From Ventricola sp051883735 (lineage in GTDB: Bacteria > Bacillota > Clostridia > Christensenellales > Aristaeellaceae): a stretch of DNA of 64,000 nt. The position numbers and the translations under genes are program-made. The stretch is from assembly GCA_051883735.1 (NCBI GenBank), contig JBJEUH010000096.1, positions 1-64,000 on the forward strand, read 5' to 3'. The notes beneath the pieces are model-generated. The model made no database searches, was not told the origin of the DNA, and saw only the letters and a list, made by a program, of their open reading frames with translations. This document shows positions 23,824 to 35,037 of this stretch, in pieces (position 1 is the stretch's first letter; each line of letters starts with the position of its first letter).

Positions 23824-25475
23824 AGTTCCTCCTTTTTTTCCGTTCGTTTCTGTTCCTTCTGTTCCAGCGCCTGCTTGAAATCCGTCGGCGTCTGGCCATA
23901 GTACTTTTTGAAGCTGGAGGCAAAGTAGCGCTGATTGGCGTAGCCGCAGGCCAGCGCCACATCCTGAACCCGCATGCCGGAGGTTCGCAGCAGCGTGCCC
24001 GCGCGCTCCATGCGCTTGCGGATCACATAGTCCGAAAAGGCCTCGCCGTGATGCTGCTTGAAGATCTGGCGGATATAGTGCGGGCTGAAGTTGAAGCGGC
24101 CCGCGACCAGCTCCAGGCTCAGCTCCGGATTGTCCAGCTGCGCGTCGATGAGCGACGTCACCTGCTCGATCAGACGCACGCCGCGTCCCGCCTCGTTGCG
24201 CTCCTGCACCCACAGGCAGCAGGCGGAGACGAAGCGCTCCAGCGCGTCCTTCATCTCCATCAGGCTGGAAAACTCCACCTTCTGCCGTGCACCCTCGATT
24301 TCGCGCCGCATCGCATCGTCCACCGCGCCGCAGCGCTCCTCCAGCTCGCCGGAGATGGCATACACCAGCTCGCCCGCGGAGATGAAGATGTAGTCCGATT
24401 TCTTGCTGGACAGCGCCGCGTAGCACTTCATCAGCGCGTCCAGGCGCTCGAGCGCCTTCTCCCGGCTGCCCATGCCGATCTCAAACAGGATGTCCGTCTT
24501 GAGCTGCCGGATCTGCTTGGTCGCGTCGCCCGTCTCGTCGCCCGGCTTCGCCGCGTCCTCTCCGTAGACGATGAGCATCCGCTCCGTCTTCATCTGCAGC
24601 CGCCACGCCGCGCGCGCCTCCTCATAGGAATCGCACAGCTGCCGCCAGTCCCGGCGGACCCCGCCGATCGCGCAGCGAAGCTGAATGTCAAAGTGCTTTT
24701 TGAGGCTTGTCTGGCATCGGGAAAGCCCGCTTCGCAGGCTCAGCAGGAACGTCTCCTCGCTCTCCCCGCCGCCGGAAAAGAGCAGCGCCGTCTGCGTCTC
24801 GCTCATCCGCGCGCTGTGGAGCGTGATGCTGCTGCCAAAATACTCGCTCAGCAGGCTCATGAGCTCCTCGTCCCGCGCGGCTTCCCACGCGGGCTGACCG
24901 TTCATCTGGCGATCGCAGAGATAGCCCGCGCAGAAGAACGCCGCCCCGAAATCAAAGAGCTCCGCCTCGCGGCTGTCCCCGGGCGGCTCCTCCCGGAGCG
25001 TGCCCCTCGCCAGTTGCGCATACAGCTTCTCGCCCAGCAAAAGCCGCTGCTGATCCACAAGGCTGCGCAGCGCCGCCATGTTCTGCTCCAGCATCCGCTG
25101 ATGCTCCATCTCCGCGCGGATCTTCTCCATCACGTCAAACAGCTCGCTAGGCAGAAACGGCTTGAGCAGATAATCGGTCACGCCGAGAAAGATCGCCTGC
25201 CTGGCGCATTCAAACTCGTCGTGCCCGCTGATGATGATCGTCTTGAACCGAAGGCCCTCCGCCTGCGCGCGCTGCAGAAACTCGATGCCGCCGCAGACCG
25301 GCATGTAAATATCGGTAATGACGATGTCCGGGCAGGTCTGGCGCGCCAGCTCGAGGGCCTGCGCGCCGTCGCCCGCCACACCGACGACCTGAAACTCCGT
25401 CTCGCGTCTGGCGATCATCTGCGCCACCAGATCGCGCATCGGGATTTCGTCGTCAACGACCAGAATTCTCAGCAC
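23820..25475 (-). CDS. YesN-type response regulator with AraC DNA-binding domain
   Basis: 551 residues: receiver domain 1-120 (Asp55 phosphorylation site in VITDIYMP, Lys105 in LLKPF), a middle region of about 300 residues typical of YesN proteins, and a C-terminal AraC double helix-turn-helix (about 430-535, LSLELVAGRFNFSPHYIRQI and VQDVALACGYANQRYFASSF). It should activate the neighbouring sugar transporter and lyase genes. The start lies 23 bp inside the sensor kinase gene. Confidence 0.92.
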   Translation of the reverse strand: MLRILVVDDEIPMRDLVAQMIARRETEFQVVGVAGDGAQALELARQTCPDIVITDIYMPVCGGIEFLQRAQAEGLRFKTIIISGHDEFECARQAIFLGVTDYLLKPFLPSELFDVMEKIRAEMEHQRMLEQNMAALRSLVDQQRLLLGEKLYAQLARGTLREEPPGDSREAELFDFGAAFFCAGYLCDRQMNGQPAWEAARDEELMSLLSEYFGSSITLHSARMSETQTALLFSGGGESEETFLLSLRSGLSRCQTSLKKHFDIQLRCAIGGVRRDWRQLCDSYEEARAAWRLQMKTERMLIVYGEDAAKPGDETGDATKQIRQLKTDILFEIGMGSREKALERLDALMKCYAALSSKKSDYIFISAGELVYAISGELEERCGAVDDAMRREIEGARQKVEFSSLMEMKDALERFVSACCLWVQERNEAGRGVRLIEQVTSLIDAQLDNPELSLELVAGRFNFSPHYIRQIFKQHHGEAFSDYVIRKRMERAGTLLRTSGMRVQDVALACGYANQRYFASSFKKYYGQTPTDFKQALEQKEQKRTEKKEEL

Positions 25476-27297
25476 GCTCTGCCGCCTCCCCTCCCGAAAT
25501 GGGCACCCTGAACGTCACCCTTGTGAAGACGCCGGCCTCGCTCTCGTAATGCAGGCCGCAGTCTCCGCCGTAATACAGATGGAGGCGTTCGTTGACGTTG
25601 AAGATGCCATACCCCTCCGTCTGCCGGGAGATGACGCGCCCCAGCTCGTCGTTCATGGTCTCCAGCCGTTCGCGCTCGATGCCCGCGCCGTCATCCTCCA
25701 CCGAAAGGACCGCGAAGCCGTCCTCCCGTCTGGCGGAGACGACGATGCTTCCCCCGCGCTCCTTGTGCTTGATGCCGTGATAGATCGAGTTTTCCACCAG
25801 CGGCTGGAGCACCAGCTTGATGATCTGCATGTCCAGCAGCTCCGGCGCCGCGTCGATCTCAAAGCGCAGGCGCTCGCCGTAGCGGATCTGTTGAATCTGC
25901 AGATAGCTGCGCACATGGTCGATCTCGTCGCGCAGGGGGATGACCTCCGCGCCGCGGCTCAGGCTGATCCTGAAGAAGCGGCCCAACGCATGGGAGAGCG
26001 TGCAGATTTTTTCGTCCCCGCTCGCGGCCGCCTGCCAGGTGATCGCGTTCAGGGTGTTATAGAGGAAGTGCGGGTTGATCTGTGCCTGAAGCGCGCGCAG
26101 CTCTGCCTTGCGCTTTTGCTTCTGCATGGCGGCCACGCGGTTGCGCTCCTCGCGCAGCGCCTCGATGCTCTGGTTCTGCTTGTCCATCAGGTGCTGCAGC
26201 TCGTCGAGCATGTAATTGAAGCTGTCCGCCAGCCTGCCGACCTCGTCGTGATACGGATAGAGGAAGCGCGCCGTCAGGTCGCCGTCGCGGACGTTCTGCA
26301 TCCGCCTGGCCAGATCCGAGAGGGAGCGGGTCATCTGGTGCGTCAGCAGCGTCATCAGGCCTGCGCCCAGGATGAGCAGCGCCAGCATCGTCTGCACGAT
26401 CAGCCTGCGCAGCGCTCTCAGGCTGTGCAGCAGCTCCGTCTTGTTCTTGAGGATGTAGATCTGCCAGCCGTTGACCTCGAGCTTGGAATGCATCGCCATG
26501 TATTCCTTGCCGGCGTAGAGAATATCCGCTTCCCAGTCGCCCTCCTCCGACTGCTCCAGCGCGCTGAGCGCCTGCTCCATGCCCGAGAACTCCGCCTCGT
26601 CGCCGATGATCAGGTTGCCGTAATGATCCAGCACGAACGCGAAATCGACCGACTGATAGCTGTCCAGGATCACGTTTTTGAGCGCATCCTGGCCGATCTG
26701 CATGACGAAGTAGCACAGCGGCTTGGCGCCCGCGAAGCCGTCGATGCTGAAGCGCCACACAAACGGGACGACCCAGGCCTGCCGGGTAAAGATGACGTCC
26801 CTCTGCAGCGGAAACCATTGAAGCGATTTGCTGTCCTGCTGCGCATAGGCGCTGACGAAGTCGGACTGCTCGAAATCAAACGTCTGCGAGCGGGAATGGG
26901 AGAAGTCGTCAAAGCCCGCCCGGGGCGTGTGAACGTACATGCTCTCCACGAGCGGCTCGCTGTTGCTGATCTCGTTGAGGAAATCGGCGACCGTGCCCAT
27001 GGCCCTGATGTGGTTTTTCTCCGTCGGCGAGGAAAGGTAATCCGCCAGCGTCGTGACGAACGTGCGATTGGTGAGCAGCGAATTCGCCCTGCGGATCAGC
27101 CCGTTCACCTGCGAGGACAGGGAATAGTTGATCTGGCGCATCAGATCGCGCGAGGACACGTTGAAATTCTCGACGATCTGCTCCGAGGCATAGTTGTAAT
27201 ACACCACGCCGCTGGAGAGCATCATCACCAGCATCATCGTCAGGAACACCAGCAGGATTTTCTGGGAAAACCGCATATTCCGCAGGATATGTTTCAT
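25453..27297 (-). CDS. YesM-type sensor histidine kinase
   Basis: 614 residues. Two membrane helices (about 13-33 and 295-317) bracket an extracellular sensor domain. HAMP, then the His_kinase region with QINPHFLYNTLNAITW (phospho-accepting His) and an HATPase domain (LVLQPLVENSIYHGI, VEDDGAGI). It senses a sugar, possibly through the binding protein, and phosphorylates the YesN partner encoded next. The gap before it (27298-27368) has at best a weak extended -10 (TGGTAAGAT). Confidence 0.92.
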   Translation of the reverse strand: MKHILRNMRFSQKILLVFLTMMLVMMLSSGVVYYNYASEQIVENFNVSSRDLMRQINYSLSSQVNGLIRRANSLLTNRTFVTTLADYLSSPTEKNHIRAMGTVADFLNEISNSEPLVESMYVHTPRAGFDDFSHSRSQTFDFEQSDFVSAYAQQDSKSLQWFPLQRDVIFTRQAWVVPFVWRFSIDGFAGAKPLCYFVMQIGQDALKNVILDSYQSVDFAFVLDHYGNLIIGDEAEFSGMEQALSALEQSEEGDWEADILYAGKEYMAMHSKLEVNGWQIYILKNKTELLHSLRALRRLIVQTMLALLILGAGLMTLLTHQMTRSLSDLARRMQNVRDGDLTARFLYPYHDEVGRLADSFNYMLDELQHLMDKQNQSIEALREERNRVAAMQKQKRKAELRALQAQINPHFLYNTLNAITWQAAASGDEKICTLSHALGRFFRISLSRGAEVIPLRDEIDHVRSYLQIQQIRYGERLRFEIDAAPELLDMQIIKLVLQPLVENSIYHGIKHKERGGSIVVSARREDGFAVLSVEDDGAGIERERLETMNDELGRVISRQTEGYGIFNVNERLHLYYGGDCGLHYESEAGVFTRVTFRVPISGGEAAERAENSGR

Positions 27298-27368
27298 GCC
27301 GCGCAGACCTCGTCATTCTCTTAAATACCCTGATCTTACCATAATTCTGTTCGCAGGGAAAGCAGAAA

Positions 27369-28250
27369 TCAGCCCTTGACCGCGCCGGCCGTCAGGCCCG
27401 CGATGAACTGCTTGTTGCACAGCGCATAGACGATCAGGATCGGAATAATCGCGATGGATGCGCCGGCCAGCATGATGTGCCATTCCGCCGCGGCGTTCAT
27501 GGAATACTTGAGCTGAACAACCGCAACCGTCAGCGTCTGCAGCTTGGGGTTGGTGATGGTCATGATCAGCGTGGTGATGTAATCGTTCCAGGCGTTGCGG
27601 AACGCGAAGAGCGCGACCACCGCCAGAATCGGCTTGATCAGCGGCAGGATCACGCGCACAAACGTGCCGTAGAAGGAGCAGCCGTCGATCGTGGCCGCCT
27701 CGTCCAGCTCGCGCGGCACGCCGCGGACAAAGCCGATGACGAGCATGACGTTCGCCGCCTGTCCGCCGGTGAGCGCCAGCACCAGGCCGATGATGCTCTT
27801 GTGCAGGTTGAGCACGCGCAGCAGCTCGTAGATGGGATAGAGCGTGACCGAGCCGAGCGAAACGAACATCATCACGACGTAGAGCGTTGACCAGAGCTTC
27901 TTGCCGAAGAACTCGCGGCGCGCCATCGTGTAGCCCGCCATCGCGCAGGTGGCCGTCGCCAGCACCGTCGTCAGGCCCGCGGTCAGGATGCTGTTTTTCG
28001 TGTAGGTCATGAAGTCCGCCTGGATGAACGCCGTGACGTAGTTTTCCCAATGCCATTCCTTCGGGAAGAAGCTGCCGCCGCCGGTCAGCTCCATGTTCGT
28101 CTTGAAGGAGCCCAGCACGGTGTAAACGATCGGATACAGCGTGAAGAACACCATGAGCGCCAGGAACGCGAAGATCAGCACGCTGCAAAGGACGCTCACC
28201 GGCGTGCGCTTGCGCCCGTTCGCTTTTTTCTGATGAACCGCCGTCGTCAT
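27369..28250 (-). CDS. Carbohydrate ABC transporter permease (MalG/LplC type)
   Basis: 293 residues, six membrane helices, with the EAA loop VPRELDEAATIDGCSFYGTF that contacts the ATPase. AAGGAGG sits eight bases before the start. Inner-membrane half of a CUT1 importer; the other half follows upstream. No ATPase gene is in the locus, so a shared MsmX-like ATPase elsewhere is expected. Confidence 0.9.
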   Translation of the reverse strand: MTTAVHQKKANGRKRTPVSVLCSVLIFAFLALMVFFTLYPIVYTVLGSFKTNMELTGGGSFFPKEWHWENYVTAFIQADFMTYTKNSILTAGLTTVLATATCAMAGYTMARREFFGKKLWSTLYVVMMFVSLGSVTLYPIYELLRVLNLHKSIIGLVLALTGGQAANVMLVIGFVRGVPRELDEAATIDGCSFYGTFVRVILPLIKPILAVVALFAFRNAWNDYITTLIMTITNPKLQTLTVAVVQLKYSMNAAAEWHIMLAGASIAIIPILIVYALCNKQFIAGLTAGAVKG

Positions 28251-28267
28251 GTTTCATGCCTCCTTTC

Positions 28268-29206
28268 TCAATACACCTCGTCGAGCTTCCTGGATACCCG
28301 CTGGTAGATCACCGTGATCACGCCCGCGATGAGCGCCGAGACGATGGACACCGCAGCGCCGTAGCCGTACTGCGGCACCACGCTGTCGGCTGCGGAAACC
28401 GGGAAGAAGAAGCGGTAGCCATACAGCGCCATGACCATCGTGCTGTTGACCGGGCCGCCCTCGGTGAGCACCATGACGTTGGTGATGTCATGGAAGGCCG
28501 TGGTGATGGCGAGCATGAGGATGATCTTGAGCATCGGGCCCATCATCGGCAGGGTGATGAACCAGGTCGTCTGAAGGCGGTTCGCGCCGTCGATCTCCGC
28601 GCTCTCCAGCGCCTCCTTGTTCACCTGCTGCAGGCCCGCGATGAAGTACACCATGTAGTTGCCCAGGCCGCCCCAGACCGCCGTGATGATCAGCGTCTGC
28701 ATGGCGTGGTCCTTGCCCAGCCAGTTGACATTGCGGCTGATGAGGCCCAGGTTCTTGAGTAGGACGTTCACCTCGCCGTTGTAGGCGTTGAACAGCAGGT
28801 AAAACACCAGGCCCATGACCGCCGAGGACATGATCGTCGGCAGGAACATGATGCTCTGCAGCGCGCCGTTGCCGCGCCTGGGGCGGCTGAGCAGCAGCGC
28901 CAGCAGGAACGCCAGCGGCAGGATGATCACCAGCTTGCCAAAGCCGTAGACGAACGTGTTGCCCACGCTCTTCCAGTACACGCTGTCGCGGAACACGCGC
29001 GCCAGGTTGTCAAGCCCCACCCAGCGCGGCGCGCCCATGCCGTAGCCGCCGTACTGATAAAACACGTATTTCAGCGTCCAGAACACGGGATAGATGGAGC
29101 AGCACACAAACAGGATCAGATTAGGCAGCATAAAGGAATACGCCTGCAGGTTGTTCACCAGATGCCGTTTGCGCCAGGCGCGCGTCCTGTTCTTCTTTGC
29201 AGTCAT
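28268..29206 (-). CDS. Carbohydrate ABC transporter permease (UgpA/LplB type)
   Basis: 312 residues, six membrane helices, EAA loop VNKEALESAEIDGANRLQTT and the LplB-like start KKNRTRAWRKRHLVNNLQAY. Partner of the MalG-type permease. The start at 29206 has AGAGG nine bases upstream; an ATG 21 bases earlier has none. Transcribed after the binding-protein terminator, probably by read-through. Confidence 0.9.
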   Translation of the reverse strand: MTAKKNRTRAWRKRHLVNNLQAYSFMLPNLILFVCCSIYPVFWTLKYVFYQYGGYGMGAPRWVGLDNLARVFRDSVYWKSVGNTFVYGFGKLVIILPLAFLLALLLSRPRRGNGALQSIMFLPTIMSSAVMGLVFYLLFNAYNGEVNVLLKNLGLISRNVNWLGKDHAMQTLIITAVWGGLGNYMVYFIAGLQQVNKEALESAEIDGANRLQTTWFITLPMMGPMLKIILMLAITTAFHDITNVMVLTEGGPVNSTMVMALYGYRFFFPVSAADSVVPQYGYGAAVSIVSALIAGVITVIYQRVSRKLDEVY

Positions 29207-29225
29207 CGAATCCAACCTCTCTTCC

Positions 29226-29256
29226 AAAAAACAGGGGCCGCCAGCGGCAGCCCCTG
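29226..29256 (-). terminator. Terminator between binding protein and permease genes
   Basis: Stem CAGGGGC/GCCCCTG (29232-29238 with 29250-29256) and six T residues. Lies between the binding-protein gene and its two permeases, so it should keep the binding protein in excess. Confidence 0.8.
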
Positions 29257-29275
29257 CGTGTCACACATTCATCCA

Positions 29276-30622
29276 TCAGGGATTCATCGGATCGTAGTTT
29301 TCGATCTTCAGATTCTCTCCGATACCCGCCTCGATGCCGGCATAATATGCGTCGTTATAGCGCTTGGTCAGATCCTGCAGCGTCTTCTCAACGTCCGCGC
29401 CGCCATAGTAGATGGCCTCGAAGGTCTTCCACATGTCCTCGCCCTCGACGATCACCGCCATGGCGTTCTTCTCGTGCGGCGGCTTGGGCAGGATGCTCTC
29501 CGTCTCGCGGACGGCGAGCCACTCCTTGTTGGCGTAGTCGTAGCCCGGATGCGCCTGCTCGCGGACGGAGTCAAGCAGCGTCACGCCGTAGCCGCCCTCG
29601 TAGTAGCCGACCAGGAAATCCTCGTCGATGAAGATCGCCTTGTACGCCTTGACAGCCGCCTCCAGGTTCGGGGACTGCGCGTTGATCAGATACGCGGAGG
29701 TGCCGGCATAATACTGCTGGCCGCCCACGACGCCGCCCACGGTCGGGATCGGGCAGCAATCCCACTTCTCGGAGTCCATCGGGAACTGGTTGGCGTACAC
29801 GCCGGACTCAGAGTGCACATAGCAGAAGTACATGCCGATCTTGCCCTGCGCGAACTGGGTGCGCAGCGGGTCGATGTCCAGGGACTCGCAGCCCGGGAAC
29901 GCGCACTCCTCGCTGAGCAGCTCGGTCCACAGTTTGAGGGACTCGGCGTAGGGCATGAAGTCGTACTCGCCCTTGGCGAAGTCAAAGCCGTACACCAGGC
30001 CCGCCTCGCGCTCCATGCCGACCATCAGCGAGCGGTTCAGCGCGGAGGAAGCGCTCTTCATGTTCTGCGCGAAGCCGTAGATGCCCTCGTCGCCGAGCTC
30101 CGCGGTGATCTTCTTCGCGTACTCGACAACCTGCTCCAGGGTCTTGGGCGGCTCGGTGATGCCCACGCGCTCAAAGATCTCCTTGTTGTAGAACAGGCGG
30201 CAGGTCGTGCCGGTCGTCGGCACGAAGTAGAGCTCATCGCCGAACTGGTTGTAGCCGTCGATGATCACGTCGGAGAAGTAGGTCTTCTCCTCATCGGTGA
30301 GGTATTCGTTCAGGTTGGCGTACTGCCCGGTGAGGTAGTACTTGCTGAACACCTGCTCCTGATACACCAGCACGTCCGGCACCTCGCCGTTCTGCACGGC
30401 CATATCGACCGCCTGAATGTAGTTGTCGGTATAGAGCTGGTAGACAACCTCGATGTTGTCGGTGTTGGTTGCGTTGTACTCGTCGATCTTCTTCTGGACA
30501 TACTCCGCATCGTGGCGATCCTTGGACCAGATGGTGATGGTCGTCTTCTCGCCGTCGGCCAATGCGCCAAGCGCGATGAGGCACATCATTACGGCCAGCG
30601 CGAGGGTCAGAATGCGCTTCAT
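29276..30622 (-). CDS. Extracellular sugar-binding protein (CUT1 family)
   Basis: 448 residues. Signal peptide MKRILTLALAVMMCLIALGA, then a type 1 binding protein fold (TTITIWSKDRHDAEYVQKKI, YGFAQNMKSASSALNRSL). Captures an oligosaccharide for the two permeases encoded downstream. No lipobox Cys at the cleavage site, so it may be held by other means. The start at 30622 follows GAGGAGG. The nearby heparinase-like lyase suggests uronate-containing oligosaccharides, an inference. Confidence 0.9.
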   Translation of the reverse strand: MKRILTLALAVMMCLIALGALADGEKTTITIWSKDRHDAEYVQKKIDEYNATNTDNIEVVYQLYTDNYIQAVDMAVQNGEVPDVLVYQEQVFSKYYLTGQYANLNEYLTDEEKTYFSDVIIDGYNQFGDELYFVPTTGTTCRLFYNKEIFERVGITEPPKTLEQVVEYAKKITAELGDEGIYGFAQNMKSASSALNRSLMVGMEREAGLVYGFDFAKGEYDFMPYAESLKLWTELLSEECAFPGCESLDIDPLRTQFAQGKIGMYFCYVHSESGVYANQFPMDSEKWDCCPIPTVGGVVGGQQYYAGTSAYLINAQSPNLEAAVKAYKAIFIDEDFLVGYYEGGYGVTLLDSVREQAHPGYDYANKEWLAVRETESILPKPPHEKNAMAVIVEGEDMWKTFEAIYYGGADVEKTLQDLTKRYNDAYYAGIEAGIGENLKIENYDPMNP

Positions 30623-30657
30623 GGGGTCAACCTCCTCGATTGATTTTTGTTGCACTT

Positions 30658-30686
30658 AGTATAGCATTCCGGCATTTTTTTGTGAA
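30658..30686 (-). promoter_or_regulatory. Promoter of the sugar transporter operon
   Basis: TTCACA (30686-30681), 17-base spacer, TATACT (30663-30658) on the minus strand. Confidence 0.8.
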
Positions 30687-30747
30687 TCTCATTTGCGATG
30701 ATGCGATGTTCAGTTTTCGAGGTTATCCACGCAGCCCTGTACAGGCA

Positions 30748-30778
30748 AGAAAAGCAGCCGGACGCGACGCGTCCGGCT
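30748..30778 (-). terminator. Rho-independent terminator after amt-PII
   Basis: Perfect 10-bp stem AGCCGGACGC/GCGTCCGGCT (30756-30778) followed on the minus strand by GCTTTTC. Confidence 0.85.
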
Positions 30779-30830
30779 GGATGGGATTCTGTTTTCTGCA
30801 TGCGCGGCCCTATGCCGCTTCGGATACCGC

Positions 30831-32540
30831 TTACTCCTCGTCCTGCAGGGCGTCGAAGCCGCGCTCGCCGGTGCGGACCTTGACGACGTCCGCCACGTCG
30901 TAGACGAAGATCTTGCCGTCGCCGATATGGCCGGTGTAGAGCGCCTTGCGGGCGGTCTCCACGACCTTTTCCACCGGGATCGCGGAGACGACGATCTCCA
31001 GCTTGATCTTCGGCAGCAGCATCACGTCGACCGGCACGCCGCGGTAATACTCCGCCGCGCCCTTCTGCTGGCCGCAGCCTGCGACGTTGGTGAGCGTCAT
31101 GCCGGTCACGCCGATGGCGGTCATGGCATTCTTGAGGGACTCGAAGCGGGACTGACGGGTGATGATGACGACCTTGTGCATGGTCGCCGGGGCGCCCTCG
31201 GACACCACCTTGGTCACCGGCACCGCAGCGGTGACCGGTGCGGGCGCAGCCTCGACCGCCTCAACCGGCGCGCCGACGACGTCCGTCGCCGGGACGAAGT
31301 CCGCATACGCGCTGACCAGGCCGTGCTCCGGCTTATCCAGGCCCATGATCTCCTCCGCAGCGGAGACGCGCAGGCCGATGGTCTTGTCAATCAGCTTGAA
31401 GACGATGGTCATGGTCACCACCACCCAGGCGATGACAGCAAGCACGCCCAGCACCTGGATGCCCAGGAAGGAGAAGCCGCCGCCGTAGATCAGGCCCTGC
31501 TTCGTCACCTCATTGCCGGAGTAGTAGGCGAAGATGCCAGTGAGGATGGTGCCGGTCGCGCCGCACAGGCCGTGCACGCCGACCGCGCCGACCGGGTCAT
31601 CCACCTTGACCACCTTGTCGATAAACTCGACGCCGAACACCACCACGAAGGCCGCGATGATGCCGATCGCCGCGGCGCCCGCCGGGGTCACCATGTCGCA
31701 GCCGGCGGTGATGGCCACCAGGCCAGCCAGAGAGCCGTTCAGGGTCATGGACACGTCGGGCTTGCCGTAGCGCACCCAGGTGATGCACATCACGGCAACC
31801 GTCGCCACAGCCGCCGCCAGGTTCGTGGTCACGAAGACGCGGGCCGCGGTCTCGTCCGCGCCGCCGGTCAGGGCGACGGTGGAGCAGCCGTTGAAGCCGA
31901 ACCAGCAGAACCACAGGATGAATACGCCCAGCGCGCCCAGCGTCAGGGAGTGGCCCGGAATCGCGCGCGGCTTGCCGTCCTTGCCGTACTTGCCGATGCG
32001 CGGGCCGAGGATCGCCGCGCCGACGAACGCCGCGACACCACCGACCATGTGCACGGCGGTGGAGCCGGCAAAGTCATGGAAGCCCATCTGTGCCAGCCAG
32101 CCGCCGCCCCAGATCCAGTGACCGGAGATCGGATAGATCAGCGCGGAGATCACCATGGAATAGATGCAGTACGCGGAGAACTTGGTGCGCTCCGCCATCG
32201 CGCCGGAGACGATGGTCGCCGCCGTCGCGCAGAAGACGGTCTGGAAGATCAGCGTCGCCCAGTCGCCGCCCGCGTTCGTGAACAGATCCAGGCCGCCGAT
32301 GAACTTGCCCTCGCTGCCGAACATGATGCCGAAGCCCACCAGCCAGAAGATCGGGGTGCCCAGGCTGAAGTCCATCAGGTTTTTCATGATGATATTGCCG
32401 GCGTTCTTGGCGCGGGTGAAGCCCGTCTCCACCATCGCAAAGCCTGCCTGCATAAAGAACACCAGCGCTGCGCCCAGCAGGATCCAGCCTGTGTTCAGAG
32501 CGACCTCCAATGCAGTGAAATCCATTGCAGTCAAATCCAT
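30831..32540 (-). CDS. Ammonium transporter fused to a PII signalling domain
   Basis: 569 residues. Residues 1-395 are an Amt channel with 11 helices and the pore twin histidines His164 and His323 plus Asp156. After an Ala/Pro/Val-rich linker (about 414-452) comes a complete PII domain (454-565): KVVIITRQSRFESLKNAM, a T-loop with AAEYYRGVPVDV (Tyr498/499) and VSAIPVEKVVETARKAL, GDGKIFVYDV. In most bacteria the PII protein GlnK is separate and plugs Amt when nitrogen is rich; here both are on one chain. The start at 32540 follows GAGGAGG. It lies 98 bp after glnN on the same strand. Confidence 0.93.
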   Translation of the reverse strand: MDLTAMDFTALEVALNTGWILLGAALVFFMQAGFAMVETGFTRAKNAGNIIMKNLMDFSLGTPIFWLVGFGIMFGSEGKFIGGLDLFTNAGGDWATLIFQTVFCATAATIVSGAMAERTKFSAYCIYSMVISALIYPISGHWIWGGGWLAQMGFHDFAGSTAVHMVGGVAAFVGAAILGPRIGKYGKDGKPRAIPGHSLTLGALGVFILWFCWFGFNGCSTVALTGGADETAARVFVTTNLAAAVATVAVMCITWVRYGKPDVSMTLNGSLAGLVAITAGCDMVTPAGAAAIGIIAAFVVVFGVEFIDKVVKVDDPVGAVGVHGLCGATGTILTGIFAYYSGNEVTKQGLIYGGGFSFLGIQVLGVLAVIAWVVVTMTIVFKLIDKTIGLRVSAAEEIMGLDKPEHGLVSAYADFVPATDVVGAPVEAVEAAPAPVTAAVPVTKVVSEGAPATMHKVVIITRQSRFESLKNAMTAIGVTGMTLTNVAGCGQQKGAAEYYRGVPVDVMLLPKIKLEIVVSAIPVEKVVETARKALYTGHIGDGKIFVYDVADVVKVRTGERGFDALQDEE

Positions 32541-32576
32541 ATCCAATTCCTCCTCATGATGAACATGATATTACAG

Positions 32577-32613
32577 AAGGGCGTGCATGTGAGTTTCCTC
32601 CATGCACGCCCTT
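32577..32613. promoter_or_regulatory. Strong hairpin between glnN and amt-PII
   Basis: Perfect 13-bp stem AAGGGCGTGCATG/CATGCACGCCCTT with an 11-base loop. No T-run in either direction, so it may be a weak terminator or an RNA stability/processing signal separating the two genes. Confidence 0.65.
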
Positions 32614-32638
32614 GTGCAAGTATTCTCTTGTACCCTGA

Positions 32639-34714
<2,076 letters not shown>

Positions 34715-34813
34715 GCTTTTCTCTCCCATCCTTCAGCGCGGACGCGCCGGAAATGTAAGCCGCGCGCCGCACCGCATTGTGTTTCGGCCTCGCCGCTGTT
34801 CTTGACGTGGGCC

Positions 34814-34843
34814 AGTATACGGCATCCCCCAGCCTCTTGTCAA
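34814..34843 (-). promoter_or_regulatory. Promoter of glnN
   Basis: TTGACA (34843-34838), 18-base spacer, TATACT (34819-34814). The divergent 34715-35037 region holds this, the promoter in the other direction and an A+T-rich stretch between with no clear operator. Confidence 0.8.
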
Positions 34844-34956
34844 GCATTTTTACAAGTCTAATTTTCAATTCTTGCAATTTTTATTAGTTTTACACCTCTT
34901 TCTGACTAAAATTAAATGAATTTGTCTTCAAACTTCATTTTCTTGCTCAAAACCCA

Positions 34957-34985
34957 TTTACAACGCGCGCAGATGACGCTATAAT
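34957..34985 (+). promoter_or_regulatory. Promoter of the glutamate synthase operon
   Basis: TTTACA (34957-34962), 17-base spacer, TATAAT (34980-34985) on the plus strand, about 50 bases before the first start codon. Confidence 0.85.
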
Positions 34986-35037
34986 GGGCATATCAAAAAT
35001 CCGGAGGGACTTTCCCTCTTTATACAGGAGGCAGGAA

